A stretch of 54,620 bases of DNA from an uncultured Eubacteriales bacterium (GCA_900550585.1 URST01000005.1:1-54620); one strand, 5' to 3'. Numbered from the stretch's first letter, positions 1-10,006 are shown. Made by a program: numbers and translations. Notes: generated by a model from the sequence alone, not told the origin.

Positions 1-649
<649 letters not shown>

Positions 650-665
650 GAAGGGAGCGCTATTG

Positions 666-1457
666 ATGCCAAGCGAAGAGAATAATGGATATGTTTTTCC
701 CATATTGAATGGCATTTCCACCTTCATGCAAGGCGCAGTAGCTGTTTTCAAAAAAGCTGGTGAATGGTATCGTGACAACGAAGAAACCATCAGAAACTTT
801 ATAATCAGTTTTTCGAATTTTAGCACTTGTTGTTCTGCAATAGAAAAGATGGCTCAGCGCCAAATTATGTTTTCTGATGATATTTCCATCGATTTTGCAG
901 AAGCAATTTGCAATTCTGATAATATTGATACGCTGGTAGAGGATTATTACTTTGGCACAGATACTCATTATATTGATATTGTGATGAATCGGTGCGACAA
1001 GGCTAAATGTTTACGAGACTATCAGAATTTGTTTTTACAAATCACCGATACATACAGCCGGCAACAGTATCATCTTGCTTGTATCGGACTGTTTGCGATT
1101 GCAGACGGACTAATGGCAGATATTTCGACTATGAAGAAGTCCACCAGTTTTGAGAAACGGATAAAATCCATTGAACAAAAAATGGCGGATAAAATTGAAC
1201 TGGACACCATCGATCGTCGGACATTTTTCATACACTTGCAGTTTGACTCTTTGGGTGACAACCTCTCGAATTCTGTATTCGGCTTTTCTGATTTTACCAG
1301 GGACGAACCCAACGAACTGAACAGGCATTGGCTTCTCCACGGAAGAACACATAAAACATATAGTCGATATGATTTTTTGAAAATATTGCTTTGGATTGAT
1401 CAATTGGTATTCTTGGATAGTATAATCAACATTACAAGCGGAGGTGACGATAAGTGA
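666..1457 (+). CDS. HEPN-like protein of unknown function inside the type I R-M operon
   Basis: 263 residues, starting at ATG 666 behind AGGAAGGGAG. I do not recognise a named family. The C-terminal third carries NRHWLLHG (about residues 219-226). Within it, R220-x4-H225 with His after the Arg fits the R-[NDH]-x3-H signature of HEPN RNases, and a hydrophobic helix (LKILLWIDQLVFL) follows. The rest is mostly helical and has no signal peptide, membrane segment or NTPase motif. The stop overlaps the hsdR start (GTGA at 1454-1457), so the two genes are translationally coupled. The region is distinctly AT-rich. Inference: an RNA-targeting effector or toxin tied to the restriction system, by analogy with the anticodon nuclease PrrC, whose ABC-type NTPase it lacks. 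Function is unproven. Confidence 0.62.
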   Translation: MPSEENNGYVFPILNGISTFMQGAVAVFKKAGEWYRDNEETIRNFIISFSNFSTCCSAIEKMAQRQIMFSDDISIDFAEAICNSDNIDTLVEDYYFGTDTHYIDIVMNRCDKAKCLRDYQNLFLQITDTYSRQQYHLACIGLFAIADGLMADISTMKKSTSFEKRIKSIEQKMADKIELDTIDRRTFFIHLQFDSLGDNLSNSVFGFSDFTRDEPNELNRHWLLHGRTHKTYSRYDFLKILLWIDQLVFLDSIINITSGGDDK

Positions 1458-4400
1458 GCTATTTCAATATAGTTGCTCAAAGCAGCGAAAGCACGGTTGT
1501 CACCGAATACAAGCCGCAGTCGAAGCGCTCGGAGGCGTACCAGAGCGAAGCGGACTTGGAAAAGGAGTTTATCCGCCTGCTCTGCGAACTGGGTTATGAG
1601 CACCTGACCATCCATAAAGAGGCTGACCTGATTGCCAATCTGCGGACGCAGCTGGAAAAGCTGAATAGCTATCGCTTTACGGACGGCGAATGGAAGCGTT
1701 TCTGGGACGAGGTGCTGGCAAACACCAACTCCGGCATTCTCGAAAAGACCCGCCTGATTCAGGAGGACTGTGTGCAGGTGCTCCGCCGGGATAACGGGGA
1801 AAGCAAAAATATTCAGCTTATTGACAAGAAGTGCATCCATAATAACAGTTTGCAGGTCATCAACCAGTATGCCATCTCCACAGAGGAGGGGGCAGCTCAT
1901 GACAATCGCTATGATGTGACGGTATTGGTCAACGGCTTGCCACTCATCCATATCGAGCTGAAGCGCCGGGGCGTTCCCATTCGGGAAGCGTTTAACCAAA
2001 TCGATCGCTATCAACGAGACAGCTTCTGGGCATCCAGCGGACTGTATGAATTCGTGCAGATCTTCGTGATCTCCAACGGCACGAATACGAAATACTATTC
2101 CAATACCACCCGTTTCAATCACATCAAGGACGCCAAAGCGCAGAAAGCCAAGAAGTCCAAAACCAGCAACAGCTTTGAGTTCACCTCGTTCTGGGCGGAT
2201 GCGAACAACCGCATTATCCCCGATCTTGTAGACTTTACCAAGACCTTTTTCTGCAAGCACACCATTCTGAATATCCTTACCCGCTACTGCGTGTTCACGG
2301 CGGAAAATATGCTGCTGGTGATGCGGCCATATCAAATCGTCGCCACCGAGCGCATTCTGAACCGGATTGAAATCGCCAACAACTATAAAAAGTACGGCTC
2401 TGTGGCAGGCGGCGGGTACATCTGGCACACCACCGGCAGCGGCAAAACACTGACCTCTTTCAAGACGGCGCAGCTTGCCACGAAACTGGATTACATCGAC
2501 AAGGTGCTTTTTGTCGTGGACCGCAAGGATCTGGACTATCAAACGATGAAGGAATATGACCGCTTTGAAAAGGGCGCTGCCAACAGCAACACCTCTACAG
2601 CGGTGCTGAAGCGTCAGTTGGAAGATGACAACGCCAAGATCATCATTACCACCATCCAGAAGCTGGCAACTTTCATCAAAAAGAACGCCGGACACAGCGT
2701 TTTTGATAAGCGAGTTGTTATCATTTTTGATGAGTGCCACCGGAGTCAGTTCGGGGATATGCATCAAGCCATTACGAAGTATTTCAAGAAGTACAACCTC
2801 TTTGGCTTTACCGGAACGCCGATCTTTGCGGTCAATGCAGGCGTGAGCAAGAATCCCACACTCCGCACGACAGAGCAGGCTTTTGGCGATCAGCTCCACA
2901 CCTATACCATTGTGGACGCCATTAACGACAAAAATGTACTGCCCTTCCGGGTGGACTACATCAAAACGATGGATGCCGAGCCGGATATTGACGACAAGGA
3001 AGTTTGGGACATCAACCGGGAAAAGGCGTTTCTTGCCCCGGAACGCATCCGACTGGTCACGGATTACATTCTGACGCATTTTGACCAGAAGACCTACCGG
3101 GGTGATAAAACCTATACATACAGCGTATTGCAGAATATCGCCGAGGTTGCCTCTGCCGGCAGCAAGCAGCAGATCGAGGAAATCAAGCAGAAGCAGCGGG
3201 TCAGCGGGTTCAACTCCATCTTTGCCGTGTCCAGCGTGGATGCTGCAAAGCTCTACTACGCCGAGTTTCAGAGGCAAATGGCGGAAAATCCGCAGAAGCG
3301 GCTGAAAGTTGCCGTCATTTACAGCTATGGCGCAAACGAAGAAGAACCGGACGGTATCCTCGACGAGGAAAATCCGGAGGACACCTCTGCACTGGATCAG
3401 AACTCCCGTGATTATCTGGATGCTGCCATCTGTGACTATAACCAGATGTTCCACACCAACTATTCCACAGACGGGGACAAATTCCAGAATTACTATAAGG
3501 ATGTTTCCCTGCGGATGAAGAACAAGGAACTTGACCTGCTGATTGTGGTCAATATGTTCCTGACCGGCTTCGACGCCACGACGCTGAATACGCTGTGGGT
3601 GGATAAAAACCTGAAAATGCACGGGCTGATTCAAGCATATTCCCGCACCAACCGGATTCTCAATTCCATCAAGGTGTTCGGCAACATCGTTTGCTTCCGC
3701 AATCTGCAAAAGCGTACCGACGATGCAATTTCTCTGTTTGGCGATAAGGAAGCGGGCGGTATCGTCCTGATGCGTGGCTATAAGGATTACTACTTTGGCT
3801 ACGAGGATGCCGACGGAAAATATCACCCAGGCTACCAAGATATGATTGAGGAATTGACAACGAAGTTCCCACTGACAGAGGAACGCATTACCGGCGAACA
3901 GCGGCAGAAGGAGTTTATCGTTTTGTTCGGTGCGATTCTGCGTATGCGCAACCTGCTGACTTCGTTCGACGAGTTTGCCGGAAGCGAAATTTTGAGCGAG
4001 CGGGATTTTCAGGATTATCTTGGCCGCTATCAGGACTTACGGGATGAGTGGAAAAACCGCAAGCCCAGTGGCGAAAAAGAGGACATCACCGATGACATCG
4101 TTTTTGAAATCGAGCTAATCAAGCAGATCGAGATCAATATTGACTACATCCTGCTTCTGGTACAGAAATACCACGATTCACACTGCGATGACAAGGAAGT
4201 GCTTATCACGATCCGCAAAGCAGTGGACGCCAGTCCTGAACTGCGCAGCAAGAAGGCACTGATCGAAACCTTTATTGCAGGTATCAACGATGTATCAGAT
4301 GTGATGCTGGAATGGCGCACCTTTGTCGCCGAAGAAAAAGAACGGCAGCTTGTTGCAATCATTCAGGAGGAAAACCTGAAAGACGATGAGACTCGCCGCT

Positions 4401-4567
4401 TTATGGAGAGCTCTTTCCGTGACGGCTCTGTCAAAACGACAGGCACGGATATTGACCGGCTGATGCCGCCGATCTCCCGCTTCGGCGGTGGAAACCGTGC
4501 AGAGAAGAAGCAGACCATCATTGAAAAGTTGAAGGGTTTCTTCGACCGATTCTTCGGCATCGGGTAA
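1454..4567 (+). CDS. hsdR: Type I restriction enzyme motor/nuclease subunit HsdR
   Basis: 1037 residues, normal for HsdR, which translocates DNA using ATP and cuts it when the HsdS target is unmethylated. An N-terminal PD-(D/E)xK nuclease is visible: D154, then E168-x-K170 in LIHIELKRRG. The SF2 motor has Walker A TGSGKT (about residue 326), a DECH box (about 426), FGFTGTP, and the motif V/VI region LTGFDATTLNTLWVDK followed by QAYSRTNR. The C-terminal helical part contacts HsdM/HsdS. GTG start at 1454 overlaps the previous stop. The gene looks intact. Confidence 0.96.
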   Translation: MSYFNIVAQSSESTVVTEYKPQSKRSEAYQSEADLEKEFIRLLCELGYEHLTIHKEADLIANLRTQLEKLNSYRFTDGEWKRFWDEVLANTNSGILEKTRLIQEDCVQVLRRDNGESKNIQLIDKKCIHNNSLQVINQYAISTEEGAAHDNRYDVTVLVNGLPLIHIELKRRGVPIREAFNQIDRYQRDSFWASSGLYEFVQIFVISNGTNTKYYSNTTRFNHIKDAKAQKAKKSKTSNSFEFTSFWADANNRIIPDLVDFTKTFFCKHTILNILTRYCVFTAENMLLVMRPYQIVATERILNRIEIANNYKKYGSVAGGGYIWHTTGSGKTLTSFKTAQLATKLDYIDKVLFVVDRKDLDYQTMKEYDRFEKGAANSNTSTAVLKRQLEDDNAKIIITTIQKLATFIKKNAGHSVFDKRVVIIFDECHRSQFGDMHQAITKYFKKYNLFGFTGTPIFAVNAGVSKNPTLRTTEQAFGDQLHTYTIVDAINDKNVLPFRVDYIKTMDAEPDIDDKEVWDINREKAFLAPERIRLVTDYILTHFDQKTYRGDKTYTYSVLQNIAEVASAGSKQQIEEIKQKQRVSGFNSIFAVSSVDAAKLYYAEFQRQMAENPQKRLKVAVIYSYGANEEEPDGILDEENPEDTSALDQNSRDYLDAAICDYNQMFHTNYSTDGDKFQNYYKDVSLRMKNKELDLLIVVNMFLTGFDATTLNTLWVDKNLKMHGLIQAYSRTNRILNSIKVFGNIVCFRNLQKRTDDAISLFGDKEAGGIVLMRGYKDYYFGYEDADGKYHPGYQDMIEELTTKFPLTEERITGEQRQKEFIVLFGAILRMRNLLTSFDEFAGSEILSERDFQDYLGRYQDLRDEWKNRKPSGEKEDITDDIVFEIELIKQIEINIDYILLLVQKYHDSHCDDKEVLITIRKAVDASPELRSKKALIETFIAGINDVSDVMLEWRTFVAEEKERQLVAIIQEENLKDDETRRFMESSFRDGSVKTTGTDIDRLMPPISRFGGGNRAEKKQTIIEKLKGFFDRFFGIG

Positions 4568-4740
4568 GCAGGTCTTAGGGTGTCCCTAACGAGGCCTTTT
4601 GCGCAGTTCGGCAGAACGGAGTAAAAAGGCACTGCTCGCTCAGATGGCGCAGGCATCGGGGCGACGCACTGTTTTGCTCCGGAGGAGTACAAACAGTCTG
4701 CTCGCTAAGATAATGCAGACCTATTTCAGAGCAACGAAAA

Positions 4741-4781
4741 AGGGGCGCAGCCGGTGCTTACCTGCATCTGACTGCGCCTCT
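4741..4781. terminator. Candidate terminator between convergent hsdR and tnpV
   Basis: The arms AGGGGCGCAG (4741-4750) and CTGCGCCTCT (4772-4781) pair over 10 bp with one wobble and a 21-base loop. They lie in the 239-base gap between hsdR and the convergent tnpV gene. A-rich sequence lies on the left and a weak T-rich stretch on the right. No gene was recognised in 4568-4806. Confidence 0.45.
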
Positions 4782-4806
4782 GATTTCTATCAAATTTTGT
4801 TGCTGC

Positions 4807-5175
4807 TCACACGAAAATGACCTCTGCATTTACGATTTCTGTGGCTCGATTGCGGATGTTATTGCTCCGCCTGACCCATTCCAGCGGGTCACTTGCCTTG
4901 AGTTTTTCGTTCAAGTTTTCTTTTTCGGACAGTTCCTTCACAAGCGTATCAAACATCGCCTGTGCCAGGGATTCCACCTCAGCAAGATAATCGTTCAGCG
5001 TCCCGGTGGTCAACAGATTGTAGTATCTCACCCGGTGGTTCTCCTTCAAAAATCGCCGGTGTCGCTGTCCCCAAACACCAATTTGCACCTCAATTTGATT
5101 ATCAATCTCGAGATTCGGCAGATAATAATCACCCGCCTGTCGGTATGTGCCACCCAGCTTTTCAAACTCCGTCAT
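4807..5175 (-). CDS. tnpV: TnpV-family transposon-encoded protein
   Basis: 122 residues from ATG 5175, chosen over the ATG at 5190 because GGAGGAAAG sits at the right distance from it. It begins MTEFEKLGGTYRQAGDYYLP and contains IGVWGQRHRRFLKE and RRSNNIRNRATEIVN, the pattern of TnpV proteins from clostridial mobilisable elements such as Tn4451. Their role is unknown. No recombinase or transposase lies nearby, so this is probably a remnant of the element that delivered or adjoined the restriction system. It follows a 59-residue gene with a 15-base gap. Confidence 0.8.
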   Translation of the reverse strand: MTEFEKLGGTYRQAGDYYLPNLEIDNQIEVQIGVWGQRHRRFLKENHRVRYYNLLTTGTLNDYLAEVESLAQAMFDTLVKELSEKENLNEKLKASDPLEWVRRSNNIRNRATEIVNAEVIFV

Positions 5176-5190
5176 TACGCTTTCCTCCAT

Positions 5191-5370
5191 TCACCCCGTG
5201 TAGACGACCTTGAACTTCTTGCGCTTTGCACCGATAATTTTCAGCAGCACTTCGTCAACAGCGTCGGTATATCTGCCCTCTGTGAAGAGCCTGCTGCGCA
5301 GATCATTCAGACTTCCAATGAGAAGCCGCCGCTCTGCATCATCCATTGCAAGATGATATTTCTGTTTCAT
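5191..5370 (-). CDS. Small conserved-type protein upstream of tnpV
   Basis: 59 residues, starting MKQKYHLAMDD at ATG 5370 behind AAGGAGGGC. It is highly charged and ends in a basic segment (KIIGAKRKKFKVVYTG). No domain was recognised. It probably forms a two-gene unit with tnpV, and small proteins of this kind often accompany tnpV in clostridial elements. No signal peptide or membrane segment is visible. A longer in-frame start at 5394 lacks a ribosome site. Confidence 0.6.
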   Translation of the reverse strand: MKQKYHLAMDDAERRLLIGSLNDLRSRLFTEGRYTDAVDEVLLKIIGAKRKKFKVVYTG

Positions 5371-5533
5371 ATTCTGCCCTCCTTGTGTTATCATTGTATC
5401 GGATAGGTCAGTAAAAATCGAATGTGCGAATAAAATTCTAAAGAAACTGTTCGTGTGCGAGATGAAATATATGTGTTTCTGCCGGTTAATTCATTGTTTT
5501 ATGAAATCCGTTATCAGCACTCGTACCAGAAAA

Positions 5534-5564
5534 AAGAAGCGGTACGCATTGCGTACCGCTTCTT
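5534..5564. terminator. Perfect hairpin, probably a terminator
   Basis: The arms AAGAAGCGGTACGC (5534-5547) and GCGTACCGCTTCTT (5551-5564) pair perfectly over 14 bp around ATT, with an A-run on the left and CTTTTG on the right. It stands alone in the 282-base gap between the tnpV unit and the next gene and marks the edge of the AT-rich block. No gene was found in 5371-5533. Confidence 0.75.
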
Positions 5565-5593
5565 CTTTTGATTCGACGGTTTTGCCGCAGCGC

Positions 5594-5622
5594 TTGTATG
5601 CGCCGCAGCCGCGTGGTATACT
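5594..5622 (+). promoter_or_regulatory. Sigma-A type promoter
   Basis: TTGTAT (5594-5599), a 17-base spacer, then TATACT (5617-5622), about 30 bases before the start codon at 5653. Confidence 0.6.
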
Positions 5623-5652
5623 TTTCAAAACGATTCAGAAAGGGATGAGCGT

Positions 5653-6351
5653 ATGGACACCGCCGCCGGCCTGCGGGCTTTGGTCCGTGACCTGAAAAAT
5701 GCCGCTTACGATGAGCAGGTACACATTCTGCAAACGCTGGGCGGCAAGCTCATCAACAACTATCGTCTGGAGACCCTGGGCGTGACCATCGAGCCGCTGT
5801 GGGTGGAGGCGTACTACTATGACGAAGCGCGTTTTCCCGACTGCAATACGCACCGGAGCAGCAAGCAGAAAAACCGGTTCGGACAACTGTATTTCCACGA
5901 ACGCGGCTACGGCGGCGTGGACATCTGCCTGTCGGATTCGGAGGACTTCTGCCTATCCTTCCTGCTGAAGGCCACCCTGGCCAACGGGCATTTTCTGACG
6001 CAGACGCAGCTGCCCCGCGTCCTGCTGGGCACAGGCAGAACGAAAGCCGACTTTGAGCGTCTGGACGGCATACTTCTCCCCGCGGACGCCCGCCACACCA
6101 TCTGCTGCACGACCCGCGTGAATCTGACCAGGCCCTGCTACGGCAGCGCCCCGCTGACCACGTTTGCGCTGGATGCGCTCCCCAGGTATGACTTCCGGTT
6201 CGCCCGGAAGAACCTCCGGGAAAATGTGCAGGAGTACCTGTCAGCTTACATGGCCGCGCATCCAGGCTGCACCCGGCAGGAATGCCGGGCGGCGTGCCGC
6301 CGGGTGTTCGGATGGGTGCCCGACCTCGTGCAGGAGCTGGTGCATACCTGA
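5653..6351 (+). CDS. Uncharacterised protein, possible 3-methyladenine glycosylase (AAG) fold
   Basis: 232 residues from ATG 5653 with AGAAAGGGA upstream and its own promoter and terminator. I cannot name the family. Residues about 50-95 contain VEAYYYDEARFPDCNTH, KNRFGQLYFHERG and YGGVDICLS. This order (E-A-Y, D, H, N-x-FG-x-LY, then a D-I strand) resembles the active-site region of alkyladenine DNA glycosylases, though the match is distant and by eye. A later segment (LLGTGRTKADFERLDGILL) also resembles that fold. The protein is soluble with no signal peptide. If correct it would remove damaged bases; otherwise its function is unknown. Confidence 0.5.
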   Translation: MDTAAGLRALVRDLKNAAYDEQVHILQTLGGKLINNYRLETLGVTIEPLWVEAYYYDEARFPDCNTHRSSKQKNRFGQLYFHERGYGGVDICLSDSEDFCLSFLLKATLANGHFLTQTQLPRVLLGTGRTKADFERLDGILLPADARHTICCTTRVNLTRPCYGSAPLTTFALDALPRYDFRFARKNLRENVQEYLSAYMAAHPGCTRQECRAACRRVFGWVPDLVQELVHT

Positions 6352-6394
6352 GATGCACCACACACTCTCTCCATCTGCCCGGAAAAAACATATC

Positions 6395-6432
6395 GCGCCC
6401 CGGTATGCGGATTGTGCCGCATACCGGGGCGC
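6395..6432. terminator. Bidirectional terminator, 16-bp perfect stem
   Basis: The arms GCGCCCCGGTATGCGG (6395-6410) and CCGCATACCGGGGCGC (6417-6432) flank ATTGTG and are followed by TGCTTTT. An A-run lies before it for the opposite strand. It separates the convergent 5653 gene and the ABC transporter. Confidence 0.85.
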
Positions 6433-6484
6433 TGCTTTTCCGAACCGGGCGGTGCCGTTTTCCCGCGCGGCCCGGAGCCGCCCT

Positions 6485-8230
6485 TTACAGCTTCCAGCCC
6501 TCGGCCTGCTGCCGGATCTCGGTGAAGCGCCTGTACAGGCCGTCCTGCCGGATAAGCTCATCGTGGGTGCCCTGCTGGGCGATGCGCCCGTCCTCCACCA
6601 CCAGGATCTGGTCGGCATTCTGCACAGTGGCCAGACGGTGCGCGATGGTGATGATGGTCTTGCCGCGGGTCAGCTCGGAGAGCGCCTGCTGGATGAGGTG
6701 CTCGTTCTCCGGGTCGATGCTGGCAGTGGCCTCGTCCAGAATGATGATGGGCGCGTCCTTCAGGATAGCCCGTGCAATGGAGATGCGCTGCTTCTCGCCG
6801 CCGGACAGGGTGCCGCCGCCCTCGCCCACCACGGTGTCGTAGCCGTCCGGCAGCTTCATGATGAAGTCGTGGCAGCGGGCTTTCTTTGCCGCCGCGATCA
6901 TCTCGTCCTCCGTGGCGTCCGGTCTGCCGAACAGGATGTTGGCGCGGATGGTGTCATGGAACAGATACACGATCTGGAACACCATGGAGATGTTGGTGAG
7001 CAGGCTGTCGCAGGTGAACTCCCTGAGGTCGTGGCCGCCCACGGTGATGCTGCCGGCCTGGGGGTCGTAAAACCGCGCCAGCAGGCCGCATATGGTGGTC
7101 TTGCCGCTGCCGGAGGGGCCGACGATGGCGGTGGAGGTCTGCTCCGGGATGGTGAAGGTGACGTTCTTCAGCACCTGCCGGGAATCGTAGCCGAAGTCCA
7201 CGTTTCTGAACCGGATGTCATAGTGCTCCAGTGCGATGTCCCGGCCGCCCGCGTCGATGAAGTGCTCACTGCGCAGGGCGTCCAGCTGGTCCATGGCATC
7301 GTCGATGACGCCCAGCGTGTGGGCGCTGTCGCTGATAGGCTCAAGACTTGCAAAAATGCTGAAGGAGAAGAACACAAACAGCAGCATCAGGGAGAGATCC
7401 ATTTCCCCGCGCAGGCACTGCAGCGCCGCCGCCAGTGCCAGTCCCACGCTGCCGCATTTCAGCGCCAGCAGGTGCAGTGCGTTGCCGGGCACATAGCCCC
7501 ATTCGATCTTCAGGTGGATGTTCCTGCTGTCCCGGACGGCGCGGGTCACGGCGTCCATGGCCGCGCCGCTTTTGCCGAAGGACTTGACCACCGCCAGACC
7601 GCGGGCGTATTCCAGAACGGCGCCGGTCATGTCACGGTTGGCCTGCGCCTCCACCGGAGCGTTGACGCGGCTGTAATGGGAGATGACCAGCATGAAGCAC
7701 AGCGACAGCGCCGCCGCCAGCAGCGCGATGAGCGCCGTCACCGGGCTGCACACCGCAAGCCCTATGAAGATCACGGCAAAGTTCAGATAGCCGCCTACGA
7801 AATTGTCGATCATGCGGATACCCATGGTCTCCAGCGTGGAAAGCCCCGTGGTAATGGAGTTGAGGATATTGCCGGTGCTCACCTGCTGGAAATATCCCAG
7901 CGACACCCGTTTCAGGGCGTCGCCGATGGCGAGACGGTCCCGGGCGGTGAGCTGATAGCCGATAGGCTCCTGCAGCCGCGCCCGGAGGTAGTCAAACAGG
8001 AACCGCAGCAGCACCAGCACCACCTGTATGACGATGACACGCCAGATCCATGCGGTATCGAAGGCCGCGCCGCCCTGCTGTGACTCGATCAGGAGCCCCA
8101 CGGTGTAAGCGGCCAGCGCCAGCGGCAGCGCCGCGAAAATGTGGGAGAAGAAGGTCATGACGAAGCCGAGGTACAGCTTGCCCTTGAACTCTCCGCACCA
8201 GTCGATGATGCGTTTGACAGACTTGAACAT
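6485..8230 (-). CDS. ABC exporter half-transporter (membrane domain plus ATPase), second subunit
   Basis: 581 residues. The N-terminal half has about six membrane helices (for example FVMTFFSHIFAALPLALAAY and LIALLAAALSLCFMLVI). The C-terminal ATPase has Walker A GPSGSGKTT (about 373), signature LSGGEKQR (about 471), Walker B IIILDEAT (about 495) and the H-loop AHRL. It follows the 590-residue partner with a 3-base gap, so the two probably form a heterodimer. ATG 8230 follows AAAGGAGG. Substrate unknown. The pairing with an AraC regulator resembles iron-siderophore exporters such as YbtPQ/IrtAB, but this is only a contextual hint. Confidence 0.85.
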   Translation of the reverse strand: MFKSVKRIIDWCGEFKGKLYLGFVMTFFSHIFAALPLALAAYTVGLLIESQQGGAAFDTAWIWRVIVIQVVLVLLRFLFDYLRARLQEPIGYQLTARDRLAIGDALKRVSLGYFQQVSTGNILNSITTGLSTLETMGIRMIDNFVGGYLNFAVIFIGLAVCSPVTALIALLAAALSLCFMLVISHYSRVNAPVEAQANRDMTGAVLEYARGLAVVKSFGKSGAAMDAVTRAVRDSRNIHLKIEWGYVPGNALHLLALKCGSVGLALAAALQCLRGEMDLSLMLLFVFFSFSIFASLEPISDSAHTLGVIDDAMDQLDALRSEHFIDAGGRDIALEHYDIRFRNVDFGYDSRQVLKNVTFTIPEQTSTAIVGPSGSGKTTICGLLARFYDPQAGSITVGGHDLREFTCDSLLTNISMVFQIVYLFHDTIRANILFGRPDATEDEMIAAAKKARCHDFIMKLPDGYDTVVGEGGGTLSGGEKQRISIARAILKDAPIIILDEATASIDPENEHLIQQALSELTRGKTIITIAHRLATVQNADQILVVEDGRIAQQGTHDELIRQDGLYRRFTEIRQQAEGWKL

Positions 8231-8233
8231 TTC

Positions 8234-10006
8234 TCACGCCTCCTTTGCCGCGGACGATACCGCCCAGTCTCTGGCGCCGATGTGGGCGCGCCACATGTCC
8301 TGATACAGCGGGCAGGACGCCAGCAGCTCCTCCTGCCGCCCCTGGGCGATGACCGCACCGTTCTGCAGCACCACGATGTTGTCCGCGTTTCTGATGGTGG
8401 ACAGGCGGTGGGCGATGACCAGCAGTGTCTTGCCCTTTGTCAGCGCGGCGATGCTGCGCTGGAGCTTGTCCTCGTTTTCCGGGTCTGTGAAGGCCGTGGC
8501 CTCGTCCAGAATGACGATGGGCGCGTTTTTCAGCATCATGCGGGCGATGGCGATGCGCTGCTTCTCGCCGCCGGACAGGCGCCTGCCCGCCTCGCCGGCC
8601 GGGGTGTCGTAGCCCAGCGGCAGCTTGGCGATAAACTCCTCACACTGGGCGGCGCGGGCCGCGGCCCTTACCTCCTCGTCCGTGGCATTGGGATCGCCCA
8701 GCCGGATGTTCTCCAGCAGGGAGCAGCGGAACAGGAAGTTGTCCTGCGTCACAAAGCTGACATACTCCGACAGCTGGGAAAGCGGCATATCCTTCACGTT
8801 CACGCCGCCGATGGTGATGGCGCCGTCGGTCACGTCCCAGAACCGGGCGATGAGCTTGGCCACGGTGGATTTGCCTCCGCCGGAGGGGCCGACCAACGCG
8901 GTATAGCTGCCCTCCGGCAGCGTCAGGTCGATGCCGTGGAGCACCTCGTCCTTTTTGTCGCCGGTGTAGGAAAAGCGGACGCCCTTCAGCGCCACATCGG
9001 TGTGCTTCATGTCCGCACGGCCGTCCGGCTCCGGCAGCGCGGGCATCTCCAGAAATTCCTCCAGCTCCTCCACGGTGAATTTCACCTGCCGCATATTCTC
9101 GGAAAAAACCTCCAGCCTGGCAAGGGAGCCTACCATGGAGATGGACAGCATCACCGCCAGTGCCGCCTGGGGCGCGGTGATGACGCCGCCGTTGGCCAGC
9201 GCCAGCGCCACCGGCAGCGTGCCGATAAGCGTGGAGGGGAACAGGGCGAAGCTCAGCTTCATGGTCACGAAGGTGGAGGTGAGCCACTTCACCACAAAGG
9301 TGCAGAAATCGGTGATGCTGCCGGCGTACTTTTCGTAGCTGACGCCGGCGCGGCCAAAGGCCTTGATGACCTCGATGCCCTCGATGTACTCCACGATGGC
9401 GCTGTTCATGGCGCTGTTGGCGCGGTCATACTGCTTGAAGCTGTCGCCGCTGATCTTGAAGGTAAGCCCCATGCAGAGGAAGGAGACAGGAAAGGTCACC
9501 AGCGATGCCAGCGCCAGCCGCCAGTCCAGCACGGCAAGGGCGATGATGCTGACAATGGGCAGCACCACATGCCCGGTGCCCTCCGGGATCATGTGAGCCA
9601 GCGGCGGCTCGATGCCCTCGATCTTGTCCACCATCGTGCTCTTGATCTCGCCGATGGAATGGGCCTCCACATCGCCCAGCGGCGCGTGGAGAAAGCGGTC
9701 TGCCAGCCGCAGGCGCAGGCTCTCCAGAATGGTGTATGCCATGGTATGGGAAACGCCGGTGGACAGGCTGAACAGCAGGATCTTCCCGGCATAGCACAGC
9801 AGCGCCAGCAGGCACCAGCGGACGACCTCGCCGGCGGCCGCCCCGCCGGCGGCAAACAGGCAGATCATCCGATACATGCAGTAAAACGGCAGCAGCCCCG
9901 TCATAACGCTGAGGACGGACAGGACAATGGACAGGAGCATCCGTTTCCTCTCCCCCTCCGCATAGGCGAACAGCGCCTGCAGCCAGCTTTTCTTTTCAGT
10001 TTTCAC
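8234..10006 (-). CDS. ABC exporter half-transporter (membrane domain plus ATPase), first subunit
   Basis: 590 residues with an N-terminal membrane domain and a C-terminal ATPase: Walker A GPSGGGKST (about 370), LSGGEKQRIAIAR (about 477), Walker B IVILDEATAFTD (about 495) and AHRLST. The catalytic Glu after Walker B is present in both partners, so neither site looks degenerate. The start is GTG 10006, which overlaps the upstream araC stop (GTGA); a GAGGGG ribosome site lies inside the regulator gene. It is the middle gene of a three-gene operon. Export of a peptide or lipid-like compound and siderophore import are both possible. Confidence 0.85.
   Translation of the reverse strand: MKTEKKSWLQALFAYAEGERKRMLLSIVLSVLSVMTGLLPFYCMYRMICLFAAGGAAAGEVVRWCLLALLCYAGKILLFSLSTGVSHTMAYTILESLRLRLADRFLHAPLGDVEAHSIGEIKSTMVDKIEGIEPPLAHMIPEGTGHVVLPIVSIIALAVLDWRLALASLVTFPVSFLCMGLTFKISGDSFKQYDRANSAMNSAIVEYIEGIEVIKAFGRAGVSYEKYAGSITDFCTFVVKWLTSTFVTMKLSFALFPSTLIGTLPVALALANGGVITAPQAALAVMLSISMVGSLARLEVFSENMRQVKFTVEELEEFLEMPALPEPDGRADMKHTDVALKGVRFSYTGDKKDEVLHGIDLTLPEGSYTALVGPSGGGKSTVAKLIARFWDVTDGAITIGGVNVKDMPLSQLSEYVSFVTQDNFLFRCSLLENIRLGDPNATDEEVRAAARAAQCEEFIAKLPLGYDTPAGEAGRRLSGGEKQRIAIARMMLKNAPIVILDEATAFTDPENEDKLQRSIAALTKGKTLLVIAHRLSTIRNADNIVVLQNGAVIAQGRQEELLASCPLYQDMWRAHIGARDWAVSSAAKEA

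Noticed and set aside
1400..3838. An 812-codon open frame opposite hsdR
   Set aside because: HsdR motifs on the plus strand are unambiguous; the antisense frame has no recognisable feature.
4599..4820. Small plus-strand frame after hsdR
   Set aside because: No ribosome site or known domain, and it runs through the terminator-like stem.
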